This document shows, piece after piece, positions 20,836 through 30,214 of a stretch of 64,000 nt of DNA. Positions within the stretch are counted from its first letter, which is position 1. The number at the start of each line of letters is the position of its first letter. The notes beneath the pieces were generated by a model. The model did no database searches and had not been told where the DNA came from. It saw only the letters and a list, made by a program, of their open reading frames with translations. Source of the DNA: Mesorhizobium huakuii (GTDB lineage Bacteria > Pseudomonadota > Alphaproteobacteria > Rhizobiales > Rhizobiaceae); NCBI RefSeq assembly GCF_014189455.1, contig NZ_CP050296.1, positions 5,700,001 through 5,764,000 of the forward strand. The letters run 5' to 3'. The position numbers were made by a program, and so were the translations under genes.

Positions 20836-21998
20836 GCCGCAATCTCCTTGGCTGTCAGAAGATCGCGGCCGCGTTCGCGCTCTGCAGCGAACATCTGGCC
20901 GAAGCGCGGCGACAGCACGCCCGAAACCGCCAGGGCGGCGGCGCCACGCAACACCGAATGTTGCCCGCCGCGCGCGACCATGACCCGGGGCGTCGTTCGG
21001 TCTTTGCGTGCCGAGACGGAGTTGTGCAGGCCGCCGGTCGAACCAGCCAGCCGTTCGAGCAGGTCGGTGGACGCCAGCCCGCCGAGGATGACCGTTTCAG
21101 GGTCGAACAGGTTTTCGATGACGGCGATGGCATTGTGAAAGATCGGCGCGACTTCCGCGACCCAATCGGCCTCTGTGCCGTTCCAGCGCCGGAGCGCCTC
21201 GAGCGAGAGGTATCTTTCGAGGCAACCCCGGTTGCCGCAGGGACAAGCCTCGCCGCCGGGAACGACAGGGATGTGCCCGACCTCGCCGGCATTTCCCCAG
21301 GCGCCACGCTGCACGCTGCCGTCATGGACCATGACGCCGCCAAGACCGACGCCGAAATAGAGATAGTAATATTCGGAGAATTGGGCGCCGAGGCCGTAGA
21401 GCCGCTCACCCATGGCCGCCGCCGCCATGTCGGTCTCGAAGAAGGCCGGCAGTCCGGTCGAGGCCGCCAGCCGTTCGCGCAGCGCCACATCCTTCCAGCC
21501 GGTCATGGTGGTCGGGCCGACAAAACTCATGGATTCGACACCGAACGGCCCGGGCAGGGCGAGGCCAACCCCAAGCACCCGCCCGCCAGCCCGCAATCCG
21601 GTCAATTCAGACACCATCGCGCCGATCAGCTCGAAGGCGTGGTCGGGCGTTGCGTTCGGCGCCTCGCGGTAGGCGCTCTCGATCACGTCGCCGCTCAGAT
21701 TGATCAAAGCGGCATTGATGCCGAGCGGGGTGATGTGGATGCCGACGGCATAGCCGCCCTCGGGATTGATCCGCAGCGTCGCCGGTGGCAGGCCGCGCCC
21801 CTTGGGTTCTTCGCGTACGGAGAGGATGTAGCCCTGTTCCTCCAGTTCGCGAACGATGGTCGATACGGTCTGGACGGTGAGGCCGACGCGGCTGGCGATC
21901 TCGCCGCGGGCGATCGGCCCATGCAGGCGGATGGACTCCAGCACGATGCGCCGGTTGTACGGCCGCCCGAACTCCTGATTGGTCCCCCGCAATGCCAT
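20832..21998 (-). CDS. ROK family transcriptional regulator
   Basis: A 388-residue NagC/XylR-like regulator with an N-terminal winged helix (GEIASRVGLTVQTVSTIVRE, about residues 32-51) and a ROK sugar-binding domain. The zinc motif CPCGNRGCLE is intact near residue 250. It is the first gene of the sugar operon and is coupled to the ATPase, so it probably represses its own operon until a sugar or sugar-phosphate binds. The catalytic Asp region of ROK kinases cannot be confirmed. Confidence 0.92.
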   Translation of the reverse strand: MALRGTNQEFGRPYNRRIVLESIRLHGPIARGEIASRVGLTVQTVSTIVRELEEQGYILSVREEPKGRGLPPATLRINPEGGYAVGIHITPLGINAALINLSGDVIESAYREAPNATPDHAFELIGAMVSELTGLRAGGRVLGVGLALPGPFGVESMSFVGPTTMTGWKDVALRERLAASTGLPAFFETDMAAAAMGERLYGLGAQFSEYYYLYFGVGLGGVMVHDGSVQRGAWGNAGEVGHIPVVPGGEACPCGNRGCLERYLSLEALRRWNGTEADWVAEVAPIFHNAIAVIENLFDPETVILGGLASTDLLERLAGSTGGLHNSVSARKDRTTPRVMVARGGQHSVLRGAAALAVSGVLSPRFGQMFAAERERGRDLLTAKEIAA

Positions 21999-22216
21999 GC
22001 CTTGCGCTCCCGGTTGACGCTAGGTTCGCATCAAAGATTTATTCAGTCAAATGGAATTCAAAAATAAATTGAAAGGCAGCGCCTACCCAAGGAAGGCTGC
22101 AAGCCGCGCCCGGCTTAGGACCTGTTTACCTGTCGCCCTTGGCCGATTGCCGCCATAACGAAACCGCTTCAATGGTGGGCAAGCCTCGCAACCGTTGAAC
22201 ACAGCATGGAGTAGAG

Positions 22217-23395
22217 ATGATCGAACTGCCGTTTGCCCGCGACGAGTACCAGCAGCGGCTACGCAAGATCCGCGCCGAGATGGCGAAGCGCGGTCTCGAA
22301 CTCCTTATCGTCAACGACGTCGCCAACCAGCACTACATCACCGGCTATGATGGCTGGTCGTTCTACACGCCGCAGGTGGTGCTGGTTCCCTTGGAGGAGG
22401 TCGAGCCGGTCTGGATCGGGCGCGCCATGGATGCGGCCGGCGGTCTGCTGACGGCCTGGATGAAGCCCGAGAATGTCGTTGGCTTCCCGGAGGATCACGT
22501 TCAGCGCGCCGACCGCCACCCCATGGACTGGATCGCGAGCTGGATCGTCGCCAAAGGATGGGGAAACAGGCATATCGGCATCGAACTCGAAGCCTATTAT
22601 TTCTCGCCGAAAGCGCATGCCCGCCTTGTCGCCGGCCTTCCCAACGCGAAATGGCACGACGCCGATCTGCTGGTGAACTGGATCCGCGCGGTCAAATCGA
22701 CACCAGAAATCGCCTATCTGCGCAAGGCTTCGACCTTGGCCGAAGCGGCGGTGGCGCGGGCCTACGAGGTGATCGCGCCTGGCGTGCGCGAATGCGATGC
22801 TATCGCTTCCATCCAGGCGGCGCAGATCGCCGGCAGCCCTGACTTCGCCGGTGACATCACGGCACTTCCGCCGACAATCCTCGGTGGCGAGAATGCTTCG
22901 GCCCCGCACATCATGTGGAGCGATCGGCGGTTCGGGGACAACGAGACGATTGCGCTGGAACTCGCCGGCGTCTGTCGCCGCTATGCCGCGGGGTTGGCGA
23001 GAACGATGCAGCTTGGCAAGACGCCGACGCGTGTCGCGGATACGGCGAAGGCGGTGATCGAGGGCATGGACGCGGTGCTCGATGCGGTCAGGCCGGGAAC
23101 GACGGCCGAGGCGGTCGAAGCTGCATGGCGCAAGGTCATTCAGCGCTACGGACTGAAGAAGGAGTCACGCATCGGCTATTCCATTGGCGTCGCCTATCCG
23201 CCGGACTGGGGCGAACATACGATCAGCCTCAGGCCGGGTGACAAGACGGTGCTTCAGCCCGGCAACGTAATCCATTCTATCCTCGGCATGTGGATGGACG
23301 GCTGGGGCATCGAGGTCAGCGAGACCATTCTGGTCACTGAAACCGGCCATGAGACCCTGACGAAGTTCCCGCGAGAGATTCATGTCAAATCCTGA
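22217..23395 (+). CDS. M24 family hydrolase, ectoine hydrolase (DoeA/EutD)-like
   Basis: A 392-residue pita-bread-fold protein. ITGYDGWSFYTPQVVLVP, HPMDWIASWIV and IGVAYPPDWGEHTISLRPGD closely follow the DoeA/EutD branch, which opens the ectoine ring, and not the Xaa-Pro aminopeptidases. The canonical dinuclear-metal ligand set of M24 peptidases is not obvious, as in that branch. The gene overlaps the next M20 gene by 14 bases, a pair that would hydrolyse a cyclic amidine to an N-acyl product and deacylate it. Ectoine as substrate is inference; the usual ehu transporter and transaminase genes are absent. Confidence 0.82.
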   Translation: MIELPFARDEYQQRLRKIRAEMAKRGLELLIVNDVANQHYITGYDGWSFYTPQVVLVPLEEVEPVWIGRAMDAAGGLLTAWMKPENVVGFPEDHVQRADRHPMDWIASWIVAKGWGNRHIGIELEAYYFSPKAHARLVAGLPNAKWHDADLLVNWIRAVKSTPEIAYLRKASTLAEAAVARAYEVIAPGVRECDAIASIQAAQIAGSPDFAGDITALPPTILGGENASAPHIMWSDRRFGDNETIALELAGVCRRYAAGLARTMQLGKTPTRVADTAKAVIEGMDAVLDAVRPGTTAEAVEAAWRKVIQRYGLKKESRIGYSIGVAYPPDWGEHTISLRPGDKTVLQPGNVIHSILGMWMDGWGIEVSETILVTETGHETLTKFPREIHVKS

Positions 23396-24621
23396 TGGTT
23401 CGGCCATGGCAGGCGGTGCTGCGAGTCCCGGTGCAGTCGATATCGACTCTGCAATTCTCGACCAGATGATCGAGATCCGGCGCCATTTGCACCGCAATCC
23501 GGAACTGTCGAACCGCGAGCAAAACACACAACGCTATCTCAGGCAGATGCTGGCCGGCGAGGGAATCGCCGACATTCGCGACGTCGCGGGCTTTGGCCTT
23601 GCCGTCGATATCGTTGGCACCGGCAAGCCTTCGAACCGAAAGATTGCCATTCGCGCCGACATCGATGCGTTGCCCATCGAGGAAGAGTCCGGCGTCGACT
23701 ATGCCTCGGCCAATCCCGGCGTCATGCATGCCTGCGGTCACGATGCCCACGCCTCGATGGGCTTCGCGGTTGCCGCGCATCTGCAGAGATCAAGGGCCGA
23801 TTTTGGCGGGACGGTCCGCCTGATCTTCCAGCCGGCCGAAGAGGACTCGCCCTCGGGCGGCAAACGTGTGGTGGAAGAGGGGCTGCTCGACGATATCGAT
23901 GCCGCAATCTGCCTTCACGTCGATCCGTATACGCCGTCCGGCAAGATCGCGGTCCGTTCAGGTCCTTACACTCTGGCATGCGATACGTTCGATGCAATTG
24001 TCATCGGCGAGGCCGCCCACGCGGCCAAACCCTATGAGGGCATCGATGCGATTGCCGTGGCCTGCTCCATGGTCGGCGAATTGCAGAAGATCGTCTCGCG
24101 CGAGATCGACCCCCTATGATCCCCTGGTCATTTCAGTCACCGGCATCAATGGCGGCAGCGCCTACAATGTGATCGCCGGCAAAGTGGCTCTGAAAGGCAC
24201 CATCCGCAGCGGCAGTGACGCGACCCGAGAGCGGGCCTGGCGCCGCGTTCGCGAAATCCTGGAGGGCATGGCGGCGAGCCACGGCGCCAATGTGCAACTC
24301 GATATTCACAAGGGCGAGCCGGGTGTCGTCAACGACGGCGGGATGGCGGAACTGATCGCCGCCAGCGGCAGGTCCTGCATCGGCGCCGACAATGTTCTCA
24401 ACACACCCGGATGGACCATTGCCGACGATTTTGGCTACTACAGCGAGAAGCGCCCATCGGTCTACTTCCGCCTTGGCATCCGCAACGAGGCGGTCGGATC
24501 GGTCTTTCCGCTTCACCATCCCAAATTTCGCGTCGACGAGGCCGCCTTGAAAATCGGCGCGGCCACGCTGGTTGCGGCGGCAACCGGATTTCTGTCGGCG
24601 CAGCCGGAAAATACCGACTGA
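23382..24621 (+). CDS. M20 family N-acyl amino acid amidohydrolase, frameshifted
   Basis: A cytosolic zinc amidohydrolase of about 412 residues. The metal motifs MHACGHDAHASMG and FQPAEED are intact, as are VTGINGGSAYNVIAG of the dimerisation domain and PLHHPKF at the C-terminus. The frame breaks at 24109-24116: five C occur where four give SREIDPYDPLVISVTG, so the upstream frame stops at 24119 and the rest lies one base over. Removing one C restores the whole enzyme. It starts inside the M24 gene and probably removes the acyl group from the M24 product. Confidence 0.9.
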
Positions 24622-24679
24622 TCAAAGCGATCCAAAGATCGGCTCGTGCACGGCTTGCACGAGCCGGTGACATGCTTGT

Positions 24680-25435
24680 TTAGTATTTGATGACCTGGCG
24701 CTCGACCAACACCACGGCACAGAACAGCACGATCGACAGACAGGACGACAGCACGATCGCCGCGTAAAGCCGGTCCGACTGGTAGTTGAAGCTCGCCTGG
24801 ATGATCAGCGCGCCGAGGCCCTTGTCCGAGCCGATCCATTCGCCAACGATGGCGCCGATGACCGCCGTCGCCGAGGCGATCCTGAGCGAGGAGAACAGCA
24901 TCGGCAGCGCGCGGGGCAGGCGCAGGCTCCAGAAAATCTCCGAACGGGTCGCCGACAGGACACGGAACAGCTCGTGCTCATTGTCGCTGGCCGAATCCAG
25001 GCCGCGGATCATGTTCACCAGCGTCGGGAAGAAGCAGATCACCGCCGCGATGACGATCTTCGGCGTCATGCCGAGCCCGAAGATCAGGATGATGATCGGC
25101 GACAACGCCAGGATCGGAATCGTGTTGAAGAACAGCACGATCGGAAAATAGGTGGCCTGCAGGATGCGGTTGTGCACGAACAGGACCGCCAGCAGCACGG
25201 CGGCAAGATTGCCGATGACGAAGCCGGCCAGCGCCTCGATCAGCGTCGGCCTGAGATTGTCCATAAGCAGCGCGAAATTCTTCTGGAAGACGCCGAAGAT
25301 TGCGGTCGGGGTCGGCACGATATAGGCCGGCACGCCGAGCAGCGGCAGCAGATACTGCCAGGCGAGAAGCAGTGACGCCGCGCCGAGAACGGGCAGGGCT
25401 ATTGCCATTTGTGGCGAGAGCGGTGCGGGCCTCAT
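24680..25435 (-). CDS. ABC transporter permease, SsuC/TauC/NMT1-transport type
   Basis: A 251-residue inner-membrane permease of about six helices belonging to the nitrate/sulfonate/pyrimidine class. The EAA-like docking region is LRLPRALPMLFSSLRIASAT, followed by GAIVGEWIGSDKGLGALI, which is characteristic of this class. It overlaps the ATPase stop by four bases and ends the six-gene minus-strand operon. Confidence 0.92.
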   Translation of the reverse strand: MRPAPLSPQMAIALPVLGAASLLLAWQYLLPLLGVPAYIVPTPTAIFGVFQKNFALLMDNLRPTLIEALAGFVIGNLAAVLLAVLFVHNRILQATYFPIVLFFNTIPILALSPIIILIFGLGMTPKIVIAAVICFFPTLVNMIRGLDSASDNEHELFRVLSATRSEIFWSLRLPRALPMLFSSLRIASATAVIGAIVGEWIGSDKGLGALIIQASFNYQSDRLYAAIVLSSCLSIVLFCAVVLVERQVIKY

Positions 25436-26205
25436 GATGCCTGCTCCAGCGCGGTCCGCAGCTCCGCCATGGCGGCGACGATTGCCGGGTCTTCGCGCGT
25501 GCAGCGGTTGCCGTCCTGCTTGAGCGGCCGCAGGTCCAAATCCCTAACCAGCCGCCCCGGATTGGCGGCCAGAACGATAACCCGTTCGCCGAGATAGGCG
25601 GCTTCGGCGATCGAATGGGTGACGAACAGGATCGTCGTGCCCGTGCGCCGCCACAGGTTTAGCAACTCGTCGTTGAGCCGGTCGCGGGTGATCTCGTCCA
25701 GCGCCCCAAACGGTTCATCCATCAGCAGCAGCTTCGGCTGACCCAGCAAGGCGCGGGCAATCGCCACACGCTGGCGCTGGCCGCCGGAGAGTTGATGCGG
25801 CAGGCGCTCGCCGAAGCCGGCCAACCCCATCAGCTCCAGCAACTCCTCGCTGCGGTCCTCGATCTTGCGGGTCAGGCTGCCCTGCCCGACGCCAAGCGGC
25901 AGGCGCACATTGTCGCGCACCGTGCGCCAGGGCAGCAGGGTCGAATCCTGGAAGACGAAGCCGACATCGCGGCGCGAGCGCACCGCATGCGGCGTGTCGC
26001 CAAGCACGCTGATTGTGCCGCCGAGCGGGTCGAGCAGGTCGGCGACCACGCGCAGCAAGGTCGACTTGCCGCAGCCGGACGGCCCAAGGATCGACAGGAA
26101 GGAGCCGGCCTCGACGCTGAGGTCGAGGCCGGAAAGCACCTTGACGGCCGCCTGGCGGCCGCCATAGCCGACATCCAGCCTGCTGGCTTCGATCGCGTTC
26201 GCCAT
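25432..26205 (-). CDS. ABC transporter ATPase, SsuB/TauB type
   Basis: A 257-residue cytoplasmic ATPase. Walker [11 protein letters not shown]-loop VFQDSTLLPWRTV, signature [14 protein letters not shown], Walker B LLLMDEPFGALD and the switch His (VTHSI) are all visible, with the short C-terminus of this subfamily. I start at the ATG at 26205, which overlaps the binding-protein stop as ATGA; in-frame codons further upstream lie inside the binding-protein gene. Confidence 0.94.
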   Translation of the reverse strand: MANAIEASRLDVGYGGRQAAVKVLSGLDLSVEAGSFLSILGPSGCGKSTLLRVVADLLDPLGGTISVLGDTPHAVRSRRDVGFVFQDSTLLPWRTVRDNVRLPLGVGQGSLTRKIEDRSEELLELMGLAGFGERLPHQLSGGQRQRVAIARALLGQPKLLLMDEPFGALDEITRDRLNDELLNLWRRTGTTILFVTHSIAEAAYLGERVIVLAANPGRLVRDLDLRPLKQDGNRCTREDPAIVAAMAELRTALEQAS

Positions 26206-27251
26206 CAGGCGGCGGGCGCGTCGAGCTTCGGCCGGTCGGCAGCCGAAAGTTCGAGGATCTTGGTGGTGTAGACGTCGGCCGCCTTCGGACGTCCGTTCGG
26301 GTACTGACCGACCTTGTCGAGCAGCGCCAGCTGCTCTTCGATCGAGGCGGGGTCGAACGTGCCCCAGCCGTCCTTGGCCGTCGCGCCGTCGAAGGACAGT
26401 TTCAGAACCAGGTTGACGGTCTTCTCTTCCCAGCCGAGGTCCATTTCGGGGTAGGCGGCGACCATCTTCTTCACCGCCTCCTGCGGGTTGGCATGCACCC
26501 AACCCCAGCCCTTGGCGACCGCGCCGATGAATTTGGCCAGCGTGCCCGGGTCCTTTTCGATCGCCGCGTCGGTGGCGAAATAGACATCGGCATAGGAATT
26601 CAGGCCGAGGTCGCGCACCAGAAGGTCGATGCGGTCGTCGCCGACGACGCTGAGCGCCTGCGTGTTGGTGATCCAGCCGCCGATGGCGTCGACATCGCCA
26701 CGCACCAGCGGCCCCTTGTCGAAGCCGACATTGATGACGGTGAGGTCGGACGCGCTCATGCCGTTCTTGGCCAGGATCTCGTCCATGACGAAACGCGCCG
26801 TCGGCTGGATGCCGATCTTCTTGCCCTTGAGGTCGGCCACGCCCTTGATTGGATTCGAGGCCTTTGAGGTGAGCGCGTAGGGGCCGGTGCGGAAGCCGCA
26901 GGCGATGATCTTCACCGGCACGCCGCTGGCGCGTGCGGCAAACAGCTGTGGCGTTTCGGAGAATTGGCCAAGCTGGGCCGCGCCCGAAATCACCGGCGGC
27001 ACAGTCGAGGCGTTCGGACCGCCCGGGCTGAATTCCACCTCGAGCCCGGCATCCTTGAAATAGCCATTGGCGACAGCGATGATGTCGCCGATCTGGCCGT
27101 TGGACATCAGCCAGTCAAACTGGATGACGACCTTGCCGGCGGCCTTCGCACCCGGCGTCAGCACCAGCTGCATTCCGCCCGATGCCACGGCAACTGCCGC
27201 CAGACCGGACTTCATGAAGCTGCGGCGGTTCATGTCGTAATTCCCATTCAT
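26205..27251 (-). CDS. NMT1/SsuA-like ABC substrate-binding protein
   Basis: A periplasmic binding protein of about 348 residues. The Tat-type signal NRRSFMKSGLAAVAVASGG has a cleavage site near AKA. The mature part has FDWLMSNGQIGDIIAVANGY and FSPGGPNASTVP, typical of the NMT1/ThiY and sulfonate-binding families whose ligands are pyrimidines, sulfonates or aromatic amines. The ATG at 27251 has AGGAG seven bases upstream; 27269 and 27233 are alternatives. The ligand is unknown and is probably the substrate of the M24-M20 pair. Confidence 0.9.
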   Translation of the reverse strand: MNGNYDMNRRSFMKSGLAAVAVASGGMQLVLTPGAKAAGKVVIQFDWLMSNGQIGDIIAVANGYFKDAGLEVEFSPGGPNASTVPPVISGAAQLGQFSETPQLFAARASGVPVKIIACGFRTGPYALTSKASNPIKGVADLKGKKIGIQPTARFVMDEILAKNGMSASDLTVINVGFDKGPLVRGDVDAIGGWITNTQALSVVGDDRIDLLVRDLGLNSYADVYFATDAAIEKDPGTLAKFIGAVAKGWGWVHANPQEAVKKMVAAYPEMDLGWEEKTVNLVLKLSFDGATAKDGWGTFDPASIEEQLALLDKVGQYPNGRPKAADVYTTKILELSAADRPKLDAPAA

Positions 27252-27316
27252 TTTTCGCTCCTGTTGCAAGACTGTCTCGTCTCTTCATTGCGCGCCGTTC
27301 CCTTGGCGCGGGTCGT

Positions 27317-27760
27317 CTACGGCTGTTCGTCGTGGTAGTCGCCGGGGCCGCCGTCGAGCCAGGCGTAGAGTTCCCAAAGCGTGTCGTCCGGGTCGGTGAA
27401 ATAGGCGCAGCGCGCATTCCAGACGTAGTTTTCGGGCGGGCCGTAGAACGGCACGCCCTTTGCCATCAGCTCGGCATACAGCCGGTCGATCTCGTCGGGC
27501 GCGTCGAGCTGGACGGCGACGCAGACCTTGTGCGCATGGCGCGGCGACTTCAGCTTGGAGACGCCGGCATGCTGGCCGATATGGTCGATCTCCCAGGCCG
27601 CCAGCGTCACGCCCTCGCTGTGGAAGTCGGCGAAACCCTCGGCGCGGCGTCGCAAGCGGAAGCCGAGCTTGTCGACATAGAACTCCACCGTCCGCTCGAT
27701 ATTCTCGACGAGAAGGCAGACGTCGGAGATGCGGGTGATGCTGGCGACAACCATGCTCAT
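27317..27760 (-). CDS. VOC/glyoxalase family protein
   Basis: A 147-residue vicinal-oxygen-chelate protein with two beta-alpha-beta-beta-beta modules. Metal-site candidates are His in EIDHIGQHAG and HAHKVC, and Glu in DDTLWELYAW. Members act as lyases, isomerases, or dioxygenases on small metabolites. The start overlaps the GntR stop codon as ATGA. Its role in this operon is unknown; a dioxygenase or isomerase step in the degradation route is plausible. Confidence 0.8.
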   Translation of the reverse strand: MSMVVASITRISDVCLLVENIERTVEFYVDKLGFRLRRRAEGFADFHSEGVTLAAWEIDHIGQHAGVSKLKSPRHAHKVCVAVQLDAPDEIDRLYAELMAKGVPFYGPPENYVWNARCAYFTDPDDTLWELYAWLDGGPGDYHDEQP

Positions 27761-28500
27761 TTCCCGCCGCCGGTGCGTTCGCCGCGAGCAGACGGCAGCT
27801 TGACGCCGACACGGTTGGCCGCGCCGATGATGTGCGCGCGCATCGCGGCCTCGGCTTTTGCCGGGTCGCCGGCGACCAGCGCCTCGTAGATACGCACGTG
27901 TTCGCCGACATTGACTTCCACCAGGTCATGCAGGGGGTTGGTTTGCCGGGCGTAATAGATCGAGCGGCGGATCTGTTCGCAGACGAAGGAAATGAAGGTG
28001 TGGATGTAGCTGTTGCCGGTCGCCCGGGCGATCTCGCGGTGAAACAGCAGATCGGCGTCGATGCTGCCGTCTTCCCAGCGCTCCTCGCCGCTCATCCGGT
28101 CGAGCGCGGCCTTGATGGCATCGAGATGCTCCTGCTCGCGGCGTTCGGCGGCAAGGGCGGCGGATTCCGCCTCGAGGATACAGCGCAGCTCGAACAGCCG
28201 CTCCATGTTCTGCCCCTCCTTCAGCGTCTCGCGGTCGATGCGGATCGCCGCGCGCTGCTCCGGCGCCAGGACGAAGGAGCCGATGCCTTGCCGCGCCTCC
28301 ACCATGCCGTCGGCACGCAATTGGGCGATCGCCTCGCGCACGACGTTGCGGCTGACGCCGAATTTTTCCGAAAGTTGCTGCTCCGTCGGTAAGAGGCTGC
28401 CCGGATTGAGGTCGCCGGACTCGATCTCGCGGCTGAGGAACGCCGCGACCCGATGCGGCAATGCCTCGACAGTGCCGATGGCGGCCAGTCTTTGTTTCAT
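27757..28500 (-). CDS. GntR/FadR family (FCD) transcriptional regulator
   Basis: A 247-residue regulator. The N-terminal winged helix spans about residues 15-75 (LLPTEQQLSEKFGVSRNVVR then AIAQLRADGMVEARQGIGSF), followed by an all-helical FCD ligand domain with the metal-binding His in FHREIARATGN and GEHVRIYEAL. The ATG overlaps the FAD-oxidase stop as ATGA. It presumably controls its own operon in response to a carboxylate. A dyad-like stretch near 29960-29990 in front of the operon is a possible but unproven target. Confidence 0.9.
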   Translation of the reverse strand: MKQRLAAIGTVEALPHRVAAFLSREIESGDLNPGSLLPTEQQLSEKFGVSRNVVREAIAQLRADGMVEARQGIGSFVLAPEQRAAIRIDRETLKEGQNMERLFELRCILEAESAALAAERREQEHLDAIKAALDRMSGEERWEDGSIDADLLFHREIARATGNSYIHTFISFVCEQIRRSIYYARQTNPLHDLVEVNVGEHVRIYEALVAGDPAKAEAAMRAHIIGAANRVGVKLPSARGERTGGGK

Positions 28501-29937
28501 GAAAAAGTCTCCGTCGCGGGAAAGAGGCAGCCGGGATTCATCAGCCTGTTCGGATCGAGCGCATCTTTCAGCGTGCTGACCAGTCGGCGCTGGACTGGTG
28601 ACAATCCAGCCCAATAGACGCGTTGGCGCGTGCGTCCGATGCCGTGCTCGGCGCTGATCGAGCCGCCGAGCGCATTGGTGATGTCGTAGAGCCCGGCGGT
28701 GATGGCCGCGCCCCTGGCGCGGGCGTCGAGCTCGGCCAGCTCGAGCGGCGGCAGGACGTTGAAATGGATGTTGCCGTCGCCGGCATGACCATAGGCCTGG
28801 GAAGTCCACCCCGGATGCTGCAGTGCGATAAGATCGCGGGCCTGGGCGATCAGCGCGGGAATGTCGGAGATGCGCACCGACAGGTCGGTGCGCACGTGGT
28901 AGCCGCGCTTGGCCTGACCCTCGACCAGCCCCTCGCGAATGGCCCAGAACGCTCTGGCCTGTGCGCCGCTTTCGGCCAGAACGGCGTCAATGATGAGTTG
29001 TTTTTTCCATTGTGCCGGCGAGGAAACTCACCAGCAGGCTGCGTAAATCGATAGCCGCACTCGACGACAATTCGATCAGCACATGGACCGGCGCATCCAC
29101 CGGCGTGACGATGTTCGGGTCGACGAGCCGCGCCAGCTCCATGCATTCCGCGCCGATGATCTCGAAGGCGGATATCAGGTCGGAGCATTCGCGCCGGGCT
29201 TGCCTGAACAGTGTGATTGCGGCCTCGAATGAGGGAAGGCCCAGATAGGCGGTTTCGACCCTGCCGGGTTTCGGAAACAGTTTGACCTCGACGCCGGTGA
29301 TGATGCCAAGCGTGCCTTCGGCGCCGATGAAGAACTGCTTCAGGTCATAGCCGCGATTGTCCTTGCGCAGGCCGGAAAAGCCGCTCCACAATTCGCCATC
29401 CGGCAGCACGACTTCCAGCCCGACGATGAGGTCGCGGGCCATGCCGTAGCGCAGCACGTTGACGCCGCCGGCGTTGCTCGCGGCATTGCCGCCGATCTGG
29501 CAGCTGCCTTGCGCGCCGAGCGCCAGCGGAAACAGGCAGTCCTGCTCGTCTGCCGCATCCTTGATGTTTTGCAGGATGCAACCGGCATCCGCCTGCAGCA
29601 TGAAATTGTCGGAGTCGACAGAGCGGATCCTGTTCAACCGCTCCAGGCTGATCACCACCGCGCCGTGCGCCGTGCCGATGTCGATCGCGCCCGCCACAAG
29701 CCCGGTGTTGCCGCCCTGCGGGATCATCGCCAGCCCAAGCGTGCCGCACAGCCGCACCGCGGCCTGAACCTCGGCGACCGACGCCGGTTTCAGCACGGCA
29801 AGGGCGCCGCCACGATGATCGCCGGACCAGTCCACGAGGTATTTCGCCATGTCGGCCGCATCAGCAGCCACGCCGCCTTGCCCCAGGACATGCTCCAAGG
29901 CAGCGAGAACGTCAGGCGAGATGCCGTGAATGGTCAT
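28497..29937 (-). CDS. FAD-binding oxidase (GlcD/D-lactate dehydrogenase type), frameshifted
   Basis: About 480 residues: an N-terminal PCMH FAD domain (PQGGNTGLVAGA, then GAQGSCQIGGNAASNAGG around residues 150-170) and the FAD-oxidase C domain (YGHAGDGNIHFNVLP, GGSISAEHGIG with the His-Glu motif). The frame breaks at 29001-29006: a run of six T (six A on the coding strand) where five give AGTMEKQLIIDAVL. Removing one base joins both domains. Enzymes of this family oxidise D-2-hydroxyacids. I start at ATG 29937; a start at 29982 is less likely. Confidence 0.9.
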
Positions 29938-30214
29938 TATCGGGTCGGCACTGATGTTGTGGCGTATGGTTATACATATCATCCTACAACTGGAATTGTG
30001 TCAACACCGGCAGGGGCGAACCGCCGTGGACAAGTCGCTTGCCAGCACGTTGGGATGAGGTGCTGGCTAGGTCGCTGCTCAGAGAGGAGCCGAAGCGGTC
30101 GGCTGACAGTCGAGGCCAACACGGACAGCGATCACCCAGATCCGGATTGCCTGCAGAGCAGGGCAGATTTGGTTCGAGAGGTATTGATGCCGATCAGGTC
30201 AGGGCTGGCGCAGC

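Noticed and set aside
29955..29995. GntR operator in front of the FAD oxidase
   Set aside because: An AT-rich dyad-like patch exists, but no half-sites fit a known FadR-type consensus well enough to report as a feature.
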